Source of the DNA: a virus
Direction: 5' to 3' (one strand)
DNA length: 64,000 bases
Virus record (IMG/VR): IMGVR_UViG_3300009609_000001
Span: 1 to 64,000 of that record
Below, one piece after another: positions 9,224 to 17,030 of this stretch (position 1 is the first letter of the stretch; every line of letters begins with the position of its first letter). The notes beneath the pieces are model-generated. The model did no database searches and had not been told where the DNA came from. It worked only from the letters and a program-made list of their open reading frames with translations. A program made the translations under genes and the position numbers.

Positions 9224-9548
9224 CTTCCAACTGCATGAACCCCTCCAGCGTCTGCGCGGGACTGCTGGTAGTGCCGCACGCCGCCTTGAGGATGTAATCG
9301 GTATCAACCGTGCCTCCGGTAACCTTGAACTGTACCGCCATGCCGATGGGCACGCTGACGCCGTTGATCGTCTTGGCGGCAGTGTTCACGGCTGCACCGC
9401 TGATCGTCGGTCCCGAAGGCGTAGACGTGACCGTGGGGGTGCCGGTCAACAGTTCGCCGGGATCCAGCTTGTTTGCGAACGACACGGCACAGTTGCGGAC
9501 CTCTGCAACAGTCTTACGGTTTACCTGGGGCGCTGTGTTGGTGGCCAT
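9210..9548 (-). CDS. Hypothetical phage structural protein, 112 aa
   Basis: Last gene of the minus-strand structural block. It has a short polar N terminus (MATNTAPQVNRKTV), then a beta-rich, T/V/G-rich body (GELLTGTPTVTSTPSGP, TGGTVDTDYILKAACGT) like immunoglobulin-like or head/tail decoration proteins of phages. No signal peptide. The 3' ends of this gene and 8309-9223 overlap, leaving no room for a terminator between the opposing modules. Confidence 0.72.
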   Translation of the reverse strand: MATNTAPQVNRKTVAEVRNCAVSFANKLDPGELLTGTPTVTSTPSGPTISGAAVNTAAKTINGVSVPIGMAVQFKVTGGTVDTDYILKAACGTTSSPAQTLEGFMQLEVRNS

Positions 9549-9551
9549 GTC

Positions 9552-9740
9552 CTAACCGTCCGCTGGGATGGTGTATTGGATTCGATTTGGCGGCAATATA
9601 GCCCCTACTCGGTTTTCTGACAGCGTCCAGGCGATGCGGTTCGCTGGCAGTGTCCATTCAAGCCCGGGGAATCCCGTTGTTGGCTCTTCGGCACTAAACA
9701 TCCAATCCAGCGCCGGCAAAAACGGCATCAGACCGCCCAT
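9552..9740 (-). CDS. Small repeat protein of the structural block, 62 aa
   Basis: The C-terminal half is a run of about four imperfect 9-residue units (EWTLPANRI, AWTLSENRV, GAILPPNRI, QYTIPADG), suggesting a short beta-solenoid or strand-linker fold. The internal Met5 is an alternative start. It lies between the tail-fibre-like gene and the 112-aa gene. Function unknown. Confidence 0.6.
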   Translation of the reverse strand: MGGLMPFLPALDWMFSAEEPTTGFPGLEWTLPANRIAWTLSENRVGAILPPNRIQYTIPADG

Positions 9741-9757
9741 GCTCTAATCTCCCTTGT

Positions 9758-11857
9758 TCACGTTACGCCGACAACCGGATCGGCCGCCGCGTCAACCGTC
9801 AGCGTTTTCGTCGCGTGCGTAGTCGATCCGTTGGTGCGCTTAATCGTCCAGGTCGTCCCGCTGCGGCTGCTTTCCAGGCTCGCGAGAATGACCGTGCAAA
9901 GCGTGTGCTCGCCCGCCGTTGCCTCGACGTTTGACACGCTGCGAATCAACAGCGCGTCCGCGTTCTCGATGGCCGTTGGAACCGAGGCTGTCACGTCGGC
10001 TGTGGAGATGTCGTTGAATCCGGTGATGCCGGTCCCCTTGGCCAGAACGATGTTCGTCCCGGCGGTCAGCGTGCGTGTAGCGGCGGCCCACACGTCGGCC
10101 GCGCTGTGCGTGCTGAAGCCCGTTGCCGTGTTCCACGCTGCGTCGCCACGGTCCCGCAAGGCTTCCAGGGAATCGCTCGTTTCCAGGTATGCTCCGCTGC
10201 CTGCGCCAGTTGCCCGCAATTCCGTCCTGGCGGTCGAGTCGCCGGTTTGCTTTCCTGCAATCAGTCCAAGCCACTGGGCCAGCGACGTGATTCCTGAGAA
10301 GAGCGTTGACGTGATGCGTGTGACCAGATTTCCAGTGTCCGTCTTGACGGCGGCAATATCCACGCTGATCGATGCCCCAGCAGGTGCTCCAAGCCGAGCG
10401 AACGAGTCCCCTGTCTGCGGAGTGTTGCCCGTGTAGGTCGTGAGTGTGGAGACTGTGCCGACCAGATTGCCGGTGATGTTGCCCGTGATATTCGCCGTCA
10501 GCGTTTGGCCAGCAGTCCCATCCAGCATACTCTCCAGGCTGGCCGCCACGAAAAAGTCATTACTGATGCCCTCGACGTTGGCCCCGATGAATGCCGATCC
10601 TCCAAAGGTATACGACGCCACTTGGGTTCCGCGAATCATCGCCAGGTCAACCCGACCATTCGGCAGGATTTCGTAGGTGACGCCCGCAGCAACCGCCGCT
10701 GGCAGGTCAGGCGTCCAGCTAATTTGATCCGTGCCGGAGTTGAATCCATTGATGAGCCGCGTCAACCCGACGTTCGAGCCGCTGGTGAACTTGATATGCA
10801 TCCCCACCCAATAATCGTCGGGTGATTCGGTGCGCTCGGTGTCTACGAGGTCGCTGATGGTTCCACTGTCAGCCGTGCCGCTGGCGCATGCGTCGGTGGA
10901 TTGCATCTTGCCGTTGAGCAGCGCGGCCGGCAAACGCGATTGAATGTCGTCCGTCTGGCTTTCGATATCAACGAGATTTGCCGCAAGAGTTGCGCCGCTG
11001 CCCAGGTTCGACGGCCCGCCAATCCTGTTCACGACATCGGTTTGAACGAAGTCGTTCAAATCCTGTACGGCGGACCCCAGCGCCAGAGACAGGCCGCTGT
11101 CGCCCTTGACGCGGATATCGTTGCTCACGTGGTCAGCGGTCACAACCCCGGTAAGGGTGGTTGCGCCGCTGACCGTGAGTGTTGCGAATGTCGTGGCCGC
11201 GTTGCTGCCGGCGATGAACACTCCACCTGCGGAGCCGGCAGTCGCGGAAGGCAGGAAGTCGGTCTTAGTCTTAACGGCGTCAACGAGTAGGTCTAACCGT
11301 CCGCCGTCAATCCAGTCCGTGAGCGCCCCCATGCGGGCTGCCGTAACCTCGTTCGTGTTGGCCAGCTTCGCGTCCAAGTCCAGCCCGCCCGCGTCGCTGA
11401 TCGGCAAGCCGCCTGCGGCATCGGCTGCGGCGTTGGGGAGTGCGGTCCCTGCCAGCCCCCGCGTCGTACTCCATGCGTTATCGACAAGCGCGTCATTGAG
11501 CGCAGCCGCTCGGAAGCAGATCGTCGGCCCGCGCCACGGCAGGACGCCGGTCGCCTTTCCGGTGAACCAGCCATAGCCGGCGGTGTTGTTGTTGATCGAC
11601 GCCCCGCCACTCGCGGGAATCTCGATCGTGTACATGCCGCCGTCCTGATGCGCCCAGTCGTAGACTCCTGCGGCAGTCGGCGTGACGACTGTGGCCGAGT
11701 ACGCCCCGGCAGACGTAACGAAATGCCAAATCAGCTCCATGCCGGCGGCATCGAAGGCGACGGCTTCTTCGATGGATACGAAGTCCGTCGAGTCCGTCAA
11801 TGGGACAATGTTCACCGGAACCTCGGCTAGGGCGGCGTCAACATCCATTGCGATCAT
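9758..11857 (-). CDS. Tail-fibre/baseplate-like structural protein, 699 aa
   Basis: The ATG at 11857 overlaps the stop of the lectin-like gene (ATGA); upstream codons of the open frame lie inside that gene. The N-terminal ~150 residues (VPVNIVPLTDSTDFVSIEEA, WHFVTSAGAYSATVV) resemble the baseplate-attachment region of phage fibre proteins. The body is long, low-complexity and rich in A, T, G, D and V, with collagen-like ITGNITGNLVGTV, and ends with an Ig-like segment (TWTIKRTNGSTTHATKTLTV). It likely binds the host surface. The fibre assignment rests on composition and neighbours. Confidence 0.75.
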   Translation of the reverse strand: MIAMDVDAALAEVPVNIVPLTDSTDFVSIEEAVAFDAAGMELIWHFVTSAGAYSATVVTPTAAGVYDWAHQDGGMYTIEIPASGGASINNNTAGYGWFTGKATGVLPWRGPTICFRAAALNDALVDNAWSTTRGLAGTALPNAAADAAGGLPISDAGGLDLDAKLANTNEVTAARMGALTDWIDGGRLDLLVDAVKTKTDFLPSATAGSAGGVFIAGSNAATTFATLTVSGATTLTGVVTADHVSNDIRVKGDSGLSLALGSAVQDLNDFVQTDVVNRIGGPSNLGSGATLAANLVDIESQTDDIQSRLPAALLNGKMQSTDACASGTADSGTISDLVDTERTESPDDYWVGMHIKFTSGSNVGLTRLINGFNSGTDQISWTPDLPAAVAAGVTYEILPNGRVDLAMIRGTQVASYTFGGSAFIGANVEGISNDFFVAASLESMLDGTAGQTLTANITGNITGNLVGTVSTLTTYTGNTPQTGDSFARLGAPAGASISVDIAAVKTDTGNLVTRITSTLFSGITSLAQWLGLIAGKQTGDSTARTELRATGAGSGAYLETSDSLEALRDRGDAAWNTATGFSTHSAADVWAAATRTLTAGTNIVLAKGTGITGFNDISTADVTASVPTAIENADALLIRSVSNVEATAGEHTLCTVILASLESSRSGTTWTIKRTNGSTTHATKTLTVDAAADPVVGVT

Positions 11858-12639
11858 GCGGCGGCCCTCTGCTGAAGATGGTAATACCACGGCGAACCAG
11901 TAACGCCACCCACCGCCGGCGCCATCCACGGCCGGCGAATCCAGTTCAGCGTGTCGGGGTTGCTCTGCCGGGACTCGGCATAATCTGCCGCAACCTCCGC
12001 TGCCGACCAGGGGCGCGACGCGAGAACGATATCGTCTACCGGACCAGGCCACACAAATGACCCATCGACGCGCGCCCCGATTGCCATTTGCAGCGCCGCG
12101 CTTTCGGCGGTGGTCGAGTCGGAGCCCACGCTTACGCCGTCGCGGTATAGCGCAGAGCCTGTTGGACCTGTCGTGGCGATCCAGCGATGCCAGCCGGTAC
12201 CGACATCGGATGTTCCATAGGTGGTGACAAGACGACTGCCGACAATCAACTGCAAGGTGCCCCCGCCCCCTGCTCCACGAATTTCAAGCGCATAACTCGG
12301 AGTCGTTTGAAATGCCACAAGCATCGGGAACGAGCCCGCGCTATCGAGCCGCGCCCATGCACCAAACGTCAGGTTCGCATGGTCTCCTTGAACACTGCCT
12401 ACGCTCACATAGTCGTTGGTCCCGTCCAGCAGCAGCGACCCGAACCCGCCCGTCCGGCCCATCGCGCTCTGCCAGAGTGGCCCGTTGGTCAGCACGCCGT
12501 GATTGCGCATGCACAAATCGCGGAACATGACGCCGCGCTGCTGGTCTGGAAGCGCAAGCCACCTGCTGACCAATCCGCCCTTTTGGTTGAGCGGATGATC
12601 TGGATTTAGGGCGTCACCGATGCAAATTTCGCCGTGCAT
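11854..12639 (-). CDS. LamG/concanavalin-like lectin domain protein, 261 aa
   Basis: The central region has a typical LamG-like jelly-roll pattern: LLLDGTNDYVSVGSV, then LTFGAWARLDSAGSFPMLV, WHRWIATTGPTGSALYRDG and a closing PVDDIVLASRPWSAAEV. Such domains bind carbohydrate and occur in phage tail and capsid-surface proteins. The C terminus (NWIRRPWMAPAVGG) is a typical tail of such proteins. It overlaps the downstream fibre-like gene by 4 bases. No signal peptide. Confidence 0.82.
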   Translation of the reverse strand: MHGEICIGDALNPDHPLNQKGGLVSRWLALPDQQRGVMFRDLCMRNHGVLTNGPLWQSAMGRTGGFGSLLLDGTNDYVSVGSVQGDHANLTFGAWARLDSAGSFPMLVAFQTTPSYALEIRGAGGGGTLQLIVGSRLVTTYGTSDVGTGWHRWIATTGPTGSALYRDGVSVGSDSTTAESAALQMAIGARVDGSFVWPGPVDDIVLASRPWSAAEVAADYAESRQSNPDTLNWIRRPWMAPAVGGVTGSPWYYHLQQRAAA

Positions 12640-12645
12640 TGTTGC

Positions 12646-13353
12646 TCAATCAGTTACTACGCCCGCAAGCGGGCTTACAAGAACGGACATCTCGACGGCA
12701 TCACTGTGCAGTGCCGCCCCTGACTCGTTCCGAACAACCAGCGTTCCATAGCGATGTTTCGGCCGGAACGCGCCGACTCTTGCGATTTGCACCGTGCCTG
12801 TCGCCTGTGCCGTGCAAACGAAATCGCCAATGAATTGCAATTGTTTGATTGCAGCAGCCATGTTGGCCGAGTAGCCGGCGTATGCCGCATCTGCGCCGCC
12901 GACTCCGCCGGGGTTTGCCGTGCCGGCGGTGCCGCTTGGCGACGGTGCCCACCAGAATTCAATCACTTCCCCGGCAGTCGGTGTGGCGGCAATCTCAATC
13001 GCGGCCACAACCTCGTAGACTTCGGCTCGCGTTGCGCCGAGATCCACCTTGTCGGATTGCCTGGCAGCAGCGTCAGCCACGCCGGTCAAGTCGATCTGGG
13101 CTGTGCGCGTGCCAAGATTGTTGGCAGCCGCTGGGGCATGGTCCGTAACGTCCGCGAATACAATTGCGGTTCCGTTCTGGACTAACAGATTGTCGGGCAA
13201 GGCCATTGAGTCACCTGAATAAAGTAGGTCCGCTAATTCGTTCGCCGCCGCCGCAATCGCCGCGCGGATGTCCGATGAATCCCACTCTCGCACGCCGGAT
13301 TTCTCCAGCATCCGCATTGCGAGAACGAGGGCGATTTCTGATTTGCTGGGCAT
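12646..13353 (-). CDS. Hypothetical virion protein, 235 aa
   Basis: The first ~49 residues are helical; then an ATG in the same frame (13206, preceded by AGGTGACTCA) begins MALPDNLLVQNG, so two overlapping initiation sites are possible. The body is beta-rich (AEVYEVVAAIEIAATPTAG, RPKHRYGTLVVRNESGAAL), typical of small coat or decoration proteins. The last codons run through a palindrome (GCCCGC-AA-GCGGGC, 12661-12674). Confidence 0.7.
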   Translation of the reverse strand: MPSKSEIALVLAMRMLEKSGVREWDSSDIRAAIAAAANELADLLYSGDSMALPDNLLVQNGTAIVFADVTDHAPAAANNLGTRTAQIDLTGVADAAARQSDKVDLGATRAEVYEVVAAIEIAATPTAGEVIEFWWAPSPSGTAGTANPGGVGGADAAYAGYSANMAAAIKQLQFIGDFVCTAQATGTVQIARVGAFRPKHRYGTLVVRNESGAALHSDAVEMSVLVSPLAGVVTD

Positions 13354-13356
13354 GGG

Positions 13357-13812
13357 TCATGTAGCGTTTCTGGCGTTGCTAATATCGCTGGGAGTCGCGT
13401 TGCCGCCTTTGCTCAACAGCCCGCCCTTGAACATCTGCGTGATTCTGCTGGCCGGCTCTTTCAAAATCGCCACGAGGTTCGCGCGGCTCTCTGTCCCGGC
13501 CGCAAACAATTGCAGGATGCCTTCGTAGACTTCGCCGCCTTGTTTGGGGTTGATCGTGCCGCCCTGTCCGACTCCAAGAATCCACTGACGATCGCCTGCT
13601 GACATAGCCACGAACTCATCGCGGTCGATGTTCAACATGATCTCCGCCGTAGGAATCGCTTCGCGGTCGATCGATGTGGCTGCGCTGACGACGTTGAGTT
13701 TGTTCGCGTTGGCCTCGTCGTCAGCCGGAACCGTAGTCAGCCCAAGACCCAGCGGGTCGTTAGTTAGCTCCGCCTTAATGCTCAAGAGGTCTGCATTCAG
13801 GGTAAACGCCAT
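13357..13812 (-). CDS. Paralogue A of a tandem structural pair, 151 aa
   Basis: Starts at ATG after AAAGGAG. It aligns along most of its length with the upstream gene 13824-14222: LLSIKAELTNDPLGLGLTTV versus LQALKNELTADPLARGYSGM, then IDREAIPTAEI versus VDRTSITGGEI, MSAGDRQWILGV versus LTAGEQNYVRALI, and GTESRANLVAIL versus GTATRANIIALL. This looks like tandem duplication. The family resembles small conserved phage proteins near tail genes; exact role unknown. Confidence 0.78.
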   Translation of the reverse strand: MAFTLNADLLSIKAELTNDPLGLGLTTVPADDEANANKLNVVSAATSIDREAIPTAEIMLNIDRDEFVAMSAGDRQWILGVGQGGTINPKQGGEVYEGILQLFAAGTESRANLVAILKEPASRITQMFKGGLLSKGGNATPSDISNARNAT

Positions 13813-13823
13813 TGGAATCTCCT

Positions 13824-14222
13824 TTAAGGTAATCGCTTGGCATCCGCGATATCGGACTCAGTGACATGGCCAAGCCCAAGCTCGTCGGCACGGCTGCCGC
13901 TGCGCTTGAGCAACGCAATGATGTTCGCGCGGGTCGCCGTGCCGGCCCCGAATACGGCTCCCACTTCGGTCTTGAAGTTGGCGGTTAGCGGGATAGAGTC
14001 AGCCCCGATCAACGCCCGCACGTAGTTCTGCTCACCTGCGGTCAATGCAGCCAACTCCGCGCGCACAAGGCTGGCTGCAATCTCGCCGCCCGTGATGCTG
14101 GTGCGATCCACCTGCCGGCCGTTGGCGTTGAGGCTGGCGGCGGCTTCTTCGTCGGACATGCCGGAATAGCCGCGCGCCAACGGGTCCGCAGTCAGTTCGT
14201 TTTTGAGTGCTTGTAAGTCCAT
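13824..14222 (-). CDS. Paralogue B of a tandem structural pair, 132 aa
   Basis: Homologous to the next gene downstream (13357-13812); the shared core is an N-terminal helix with ELTxDPL, a middle segment with DR-I--EI and a C-terminal helix with ATRANIIALLKRSGSRADEL. Start at ATG following AGGGATAAATC. Lacks the C-terminal ~20 residues of paralogue A. Likely a soluble structural or assembly protein. Confidence 0.76.
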   Translation of the reverse strand: MDLQALKNELTADPLARGYSGMSDEEAAASLNANGRQVDRTSITGGEIAASLVRAELAALTAGEQNYVRALIGADSIPLTANFKTEVGAVFGAGTATRANIIALLKRSGSRADELGLGHVTESDIADAKRLP

Positions 14223-14263
14223 GATTTATCCCTGCAAAGGTTCCGTTTCGATATGCCGCCCGG

Positions 14264-14662
14264 TCACGTCGTCTCCTCGTTTGCCATCGGCGACGCTTCG
14301 CGCGGTGCCAAGCCAAGCTCCAATGTCGCGGCCACCAGTCTGGCACGCATGGTCGCCAGGTCCGCTGTCTCTTGCTGCTTCTGGCTGACAGGGCTGCTGT
14401 GCTCAGGAATCACGTCTGCCACCTTAGTAAAGTGCTGCTTGCCCTCTGCCCTCAGTTTTCTGTTGGCCGCCTTCTCTAAGTCGTCGATTGCCTCCTCAGC
14501 CATCTCGCGATAGCTGTCCCCGCGGTCCTGCGCCGACTTGATGTGCTGGTCTTTTGCGTCGATGAGCTTTTTGAACAGGATGCCGATTGCGCCCCACAGC
14601 GCGCCCAGCAGCGTGAGGATCACGGTCAACCCCTCGGTTGTGAATGTCACGTCTGCGAACAT
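14264..14662 (-). CDS. Single-TM protein with coiled coil, holin- or spanin-like candidate, 132 aa
   Basis: The ATG at 14662 has GGGGTGA 8 bases upstream and is preferred over the in-frame GTG at 14674. An N-terminal membrane segment (residues ~10-32, LTVILTLLGALWGAIGILF) is followed by a charged helix with heptad-like spacing. One TM plus a long charged tail, together with an adjacent 40-aa membrane protein (14682-14804), resembles a lysis pair, but no specific family is recognised. Confidence 0.65.
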   Translation of the reverse strand: MFADVTFTTEGLTVILTLLGALWGAIGILFKKLIDAKDQHIKSAQDRGDSYREMAEEAIDDLEKAANRKLRAEGKQHFTKVADVIPEHSSPVSQKQQETADLATMRARLVAATLELGLAPREASPMANEETT

Positions 14663-14681
14663 GCGACTGGTCACCCCGGCG

Positions 14682-14804
14682 TTAGTGGCTCACTGCTTTT
14701 GCGGCTAAGTCGATCACGAGCCCAATCAGTCCCCAACCTATTCTCAGGCCCATCCCACAAATGATGGCCCACACGAACGTCTGCCAACTCATGCCGGTAT
14801 TCAT
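14682..14804 (-). CDS. Membrane micro-protein, 40 aa, possible holin partner
   Basis: ATG at 14804 with GGGAG about 8 bases upstream; TAA stop at 14682. The peptide (MNTGMSWQTFVWAIICGMGL...) carries one hydrophobic helix with glycines (IGWGLIGLVI) and a short polar tail. It precedes the single-TM gene 14264-14662 by 19 bases. Placed at the end of the structural block, it could act in lysis; this is inference. Confidence 0.6.
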   Translation of the reverse strand: MNTGMSWQTFVWAIICGMGLRIGWGLIGLVIDLAAKAVSH

Positions 14805-14909
14805 TGGTTGCTCCCTATTTGCGTAGTGCGGACTTTCCCTACTGGTTAAGGGTTGCGCCGCGTCTGTTGTCCGTGTGCTGCTAAGGCTGTGCGTAGCGTT
14901 GACTGGCTC

Positions 14910-15041
14910 TTAGTGACCGCCGGTTTTTATCGAAACATCAGTTGTGGACCCGGACGCAGACCACGTTGCCGCATCTACTAGCGACGCGTTGCCGGGGCAA
15001 ACCCATTGCTGGGAACCACACGTTTCGAGCCTGTCATTCAT
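14910..15041 (-). CDS. Doubtful small ORF, 43 aa
   Basis: ATG at 15041 directly after GGAAGG, TAA at 14910. The translation begins MNDRLETCGSQQWVCPGNAS; it is polar with no recognisable motif. The SD-to-start spacing is almost zero and the region contains hairpins, so this may be non-coding. Confidence 0.22.
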   Translation of the reverse strand: MNDRLETCGSQQWVCPGNASLVDAATWSASGSTTDVSIKTGGH

Positions 15042-15243
15042 CCTTCCGCCTCGCCCCGCACTGCTGCGGGACACTTTTCGGATTACGCTAACTGGGGAGT
15101 TTTTAACCCAGTCCCTTTTCTATCCCGGCTTCTTTTGGTTCAGGTCAACAAGCCGGCCCAAAAACCTGTAGACAACAGAGCGTTCAAAACCTATACTTTG
15201 GTTGCGACGTATACTCCGCTGTCCTCCACACGGACACTCGATT

Positions 15244-15265
15244 GCAGCCGGTTAACCCCGGCTGC
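15244..15265. repeat. Perfect 8-bp hairpin downstream of 15274-15714
   Basis: Arms GCAGCCGG and CCGGCTGC with a TTAACC loop. It lies just 3' of the minus-strand gene 15274-15714. There is no clear T-run on the minus side; T-rich sequence follows on the plus side (TTTCGTTTCT). It may be a weak terminator or an RNA-stabilising 3' hairpin. Confidence 0.5.
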
Positions 15266-15273
15266 TTTCGTTT

Positions 15274-15714
15274 CTACTCCCGATGATTTGCTGCCACCTC
15301 CAGCACCGGCAAGCACACCTTGCACGGCACTTTCCCATCTGCCGCCGCTTCCTCGTGGCTCGCGTACTCGCGCCGATGTGCCATGCTCGCGGCATAGCGG
15401 CAGTCGGCCCGGTGGTAAACGCCCTTGATCGATGAGGCGACGTAGGGATAGTCGATAGTCGGTAATGCACGATGGGTCGTGGATGATGCGTGATCGATGG
15501 TCAGCAGTCGCTGATTGATGGTCGATGGTCCCGCTGACCCCACGCTCACCGCACGCACAACCCGGCTCACGAAATAGATCGCAGCCCACACGACGAACGG
15601 CGACAGCACGATCAATACGGCAATCGGAATCCAGTTGCGGACGGGCTTGATGACGACGTGGTGTGCCATTGCGGTGCGCTTCGGGTGCGGGGTGATTGGG
15701 GTTACGGGACTCAT
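15274..15714 (-). CDS. Membrane-anchored protein with Ada-like Cys cluster, 146 aa
   Basis: The start ATG at 15714 overlaps the stop of 15711-15944 (ATGA). A membrane helix lies near residues 30-52 (WIPIAVLIVLSPFVVWAAIY). The C-terminal part has the pattern of Ada/nuclease-associated metal-binding modules: VYHRADCRYA, then a spacer, then VPCKVCLP, giving H/C...CxxC. It is probably a zinc site outside or just inside the membrane. Function unknown. Confidence 0.74.
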   Translation of the reverse strand: MSPVTPITPHPKRTAMAHHVVIKPVRNWIPIAVLIVLSPFVVWAAIYFVSRVVRAVSVGSAGPSTINQRLLTIDHASSTTHRALPTIDYPYVASSIKGVYHRADCRYAASMAHRREYASHEEAAADGKVPCKVCLPVLEVAANHRE

Positions 15715-15944
15715 TTCGTTTCGCAGGTGCATCCACCTTCGCCTTTGCCATCGTGTCTCGCGCCAACAGCGACAAGCCCATGCACGGCGCACTCGTGCCA
15801 GTTGTGTTTGTTCTTGCACATCGTGTCGCCCAGCATGCAGCGGCAAACCGACATCGCTGGCTCACCGCACGTCGGGCACTTGCTGCCATAGCCGGACAAC
15901 ACCAGCGTTCGCTTGCCGAGATTCTTTGCAGCTTTGGTTTTCAT
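15711..15944 (-). CDS. Small zinc-binding protein, 77 aa
   Basis: Basic N terminus (MKTKAAKNLGKRT), then SKCPTCGEPAMSVCRCMLGD and further Cys/His (MCKNKHNWHECAVH, GGCTCETK), giving several possible metal sites. Overlaps the downstream gene by 4 bases. Role unknown; one of many CxxC proteins in this genome. Confidence 0.72.
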   Translation of the reverse strand: MKTKAAKNLGKRTLVLSGYGSKCPTCGEPAMSVCRCMLGDTMCKNKHNWHECAVHGLVAVGARHDGKGEGGCTCETK

Positions 15945-15945
15945 T

Positions 15946-16194
15946 TCAGCCTAATCCAGCATTTGGAAACAAATCATCGCGTCGCACGGTCCCTGCCTGC
16001 TGCAACGTCGCGAGCATGTCGGCATCGCTCTTGCCCATGAACACGACCATCTCGCGGAAGCCATACTCCGGGCTGCCGTGCTTTGTTTTGGTGAGTCCCT
16101 TGCGCATCTCGGCAATGTCGGATTCGGTTAGCCCGACGATGAGCATGTGCCCGCCATGCAGTTCTCCAGCGGCAACGATCATGTGTAAATGCAC
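15946..16194 (-). CDS. Hypothetical small soluble protein, 82 aa
   Basis: His-rich start (MHLHMIVAAGELHGGHMLIV), then LTESDIAEMRKGLTKTKHGS and a FREMVVFMGKSDADML segment. Compact alpha/beta-like composition, no TM or Cys cluster. It overlaps the 3' end of 16179-16418 by 16 bases. Recurrent phage ORFs of this type exist, but I cannot name the family. Confidence 0.7.
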   Translation of the reverse strand: MHLHMIVAAGELHGGHMLIVGLTESDIAEMRKGLTKTKHGSPEYGFREMVVFMGKSDADMLATLQQAGTVRRDDLFPNAGLG

Positions 16195-16418
16195 TCCGTG
16201 ACCATCCGCAGGTACGGGATGATGTTTTTCGATGGCATCGTGCGTTCGTCGGTCCGATCATCGACGGCGCGAAGCGTCATCAGGTTCACGCCGTTGTGCT
16301 CGATGCGCCGCGTGATTCGCCAGAGCTTTTCGGTTACGTCGCGGCGGTCGCACACCTTGTCTCCCGGCAGGAACGTCGGCCGCTCTGCTGGGTCGTATGG
16401 GTTGACTGGTCGCGTCAT
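16179..16418 (-). CDS. Hypothetical small protein, 79 aa
   Basis: The start (MTRPVNPYDPAERPTF) overlaps the previous stop by 4 bases. It contains LPGDKVCDRRDVTEKLWRI, suggesting a small SH3-like barrel with a PGDxV turn, as in proteins that set spacing or bind nucleic acid. No firm function. Confidence 0.68.
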   Translation of the reverse strand: MTRPVNPYDPAERPTFLPGDKVCDRRDVTEKLWRITRRIEHNGVNLMTLRAVDDRTDERTMPSKNIIPYLRMVTECIYT

Positions 16419-16612
16419 GCGCACCCCCTTATGCAGCGATAGCCGTATAGTCTGTAATGGGCCATGACTCCGCCGCATTTCGGACAACGCAAGCCGGAGC
16501 GTGGAGGCTGTTGCTCCTCGTCCAACTGCCGCAGAATTTCAGCGTATTTGGACTTGGTGTTTTCAGCGCTCAGTTTAACGCCTTGATCGGTTATGTCTGC
16601 TTTGCCTTTCAT
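16415..16612 (-). CDS. Zinc-ribbon protein, 65 aa
   Basis: Helical acidic N-terminal part (MKGKADITDQGVKLSAENTK) and a C-terminal ribbon with LRCPKCGGVMAHYRLYGYRC then IRGC, i.e. CxxC...CxxxC. It starts at the ATG overlapping the previous stop. Probably nucleic-acid or protein binding. Confidence 0.72.
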   Translation of the reverse strand: MKGKADITDQGVKLSAENTKSKYAEILRQLDEEQQPPRSGLRCPKCGGVMAHYRLYGYRCIRGCA

Positions 16613-17028
16613 ATTCCGGCCCCCAAATGCTTCTCGTTCGCCTTGCGTTGCTTCTCCGCGAGATACGCCGCAGCCTCTTCCGCCGTGCTGCCAACCGGCT
16701 CGCCATCGGGCCACTCGAAAGCCGGCTTGAAAATATCTTCGCCCTTCGCTTCTGATGCCGCCCGGTCGTAGTCCACCAAGCGGAAGTGTCGGCCGCAGTG
16801 GCAACAGAACGTGCCGCCGTAGAACTTCGGATTTCGCGCGTACGTCTCGGACAACGCCAAGCCCATCGTTGTCTCTGTGCCGCACGCAAGATGGATATAG
16901 CTGGTCCGCACCGGCCGCACGAATCCCTTTGCCCGCTCCTCATCGCTGAGAACGAGATACGATTCCTGCTGCCCATCGGACTTGATCTTGGCAAGCCCAG
17001 GATCGTTGCGGTCAGTTGTGATTCCCAT
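16609..17028 (-). CDS. Cys/His cluster protein, 139 aa
   Basis: The N-terminal half has YIHLACGTETTMG and GGTFCCHCGRHFRLVDYD, a likely zinc site. The C-terminal half is a charged helix (GSTAEEAAAYLAEKQRKAN). No signal peptide. Overlaps 16415-16612 by 4 bases and starts 2 bases after the stop of 17031-17387. Confidence 0.7.
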   Translation of the reverse strand: MGITTDRNDPGLAKIKSDGQQESYLVLSDEERAKGFVRPVRTSYIHLACGTETTMGLALSETYARNPKFYGGTFCCHCGRHFRLVDYDRAASEAKGEDIFKPAFEWPDGEPVGSTAEEAAAYLAEKQRKANEKHLGAGI

Positions 17029-17030
17029 AT

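Larger units (their letters stand above)
14805..15273 (-). other. 469-base gap between accessory and structural blocks
   Basis: The longest region without a convincing gene. It holds an 8-bp perfect hairpin (15244-15265), a GC-rich hairpin CCCGCA-CTGC-TGCGGG (15055-15070), a second inverted repeat ACTGGG/CCCAGT (15091-15112), and a weak minus-strand promoter-like pair TTGACC-18-GATAGA (15148 to 15119). A 43-codon frame (15041 to 14910) is open, but its ribosome site is too close to the ATG. It could hold the promoter for the minus-strand structural genes. Confidence 0.5.

Noticed and set aside
9831-10436. 201-codon plus-strand ORF opposite the fibre-like gene.
   Set aside because: The minus-strand gene is continuous over 699 codons with proper junctions; the plus frame lacks an SD and motif.
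15055-15112. Bidirectional terminator in the large gap.
   Set aside because: Hairpins exist, but none is followed by a clean T-run on either strand; only weakly T-rich text follows.
15191-15889. 232-codon minus-strand frame over 15274-15714.
   Set aside because: The other frame has a TM helix, a Cys-binding module and an ATGA junction; the 232-codon frame is Arg-rich shadow.
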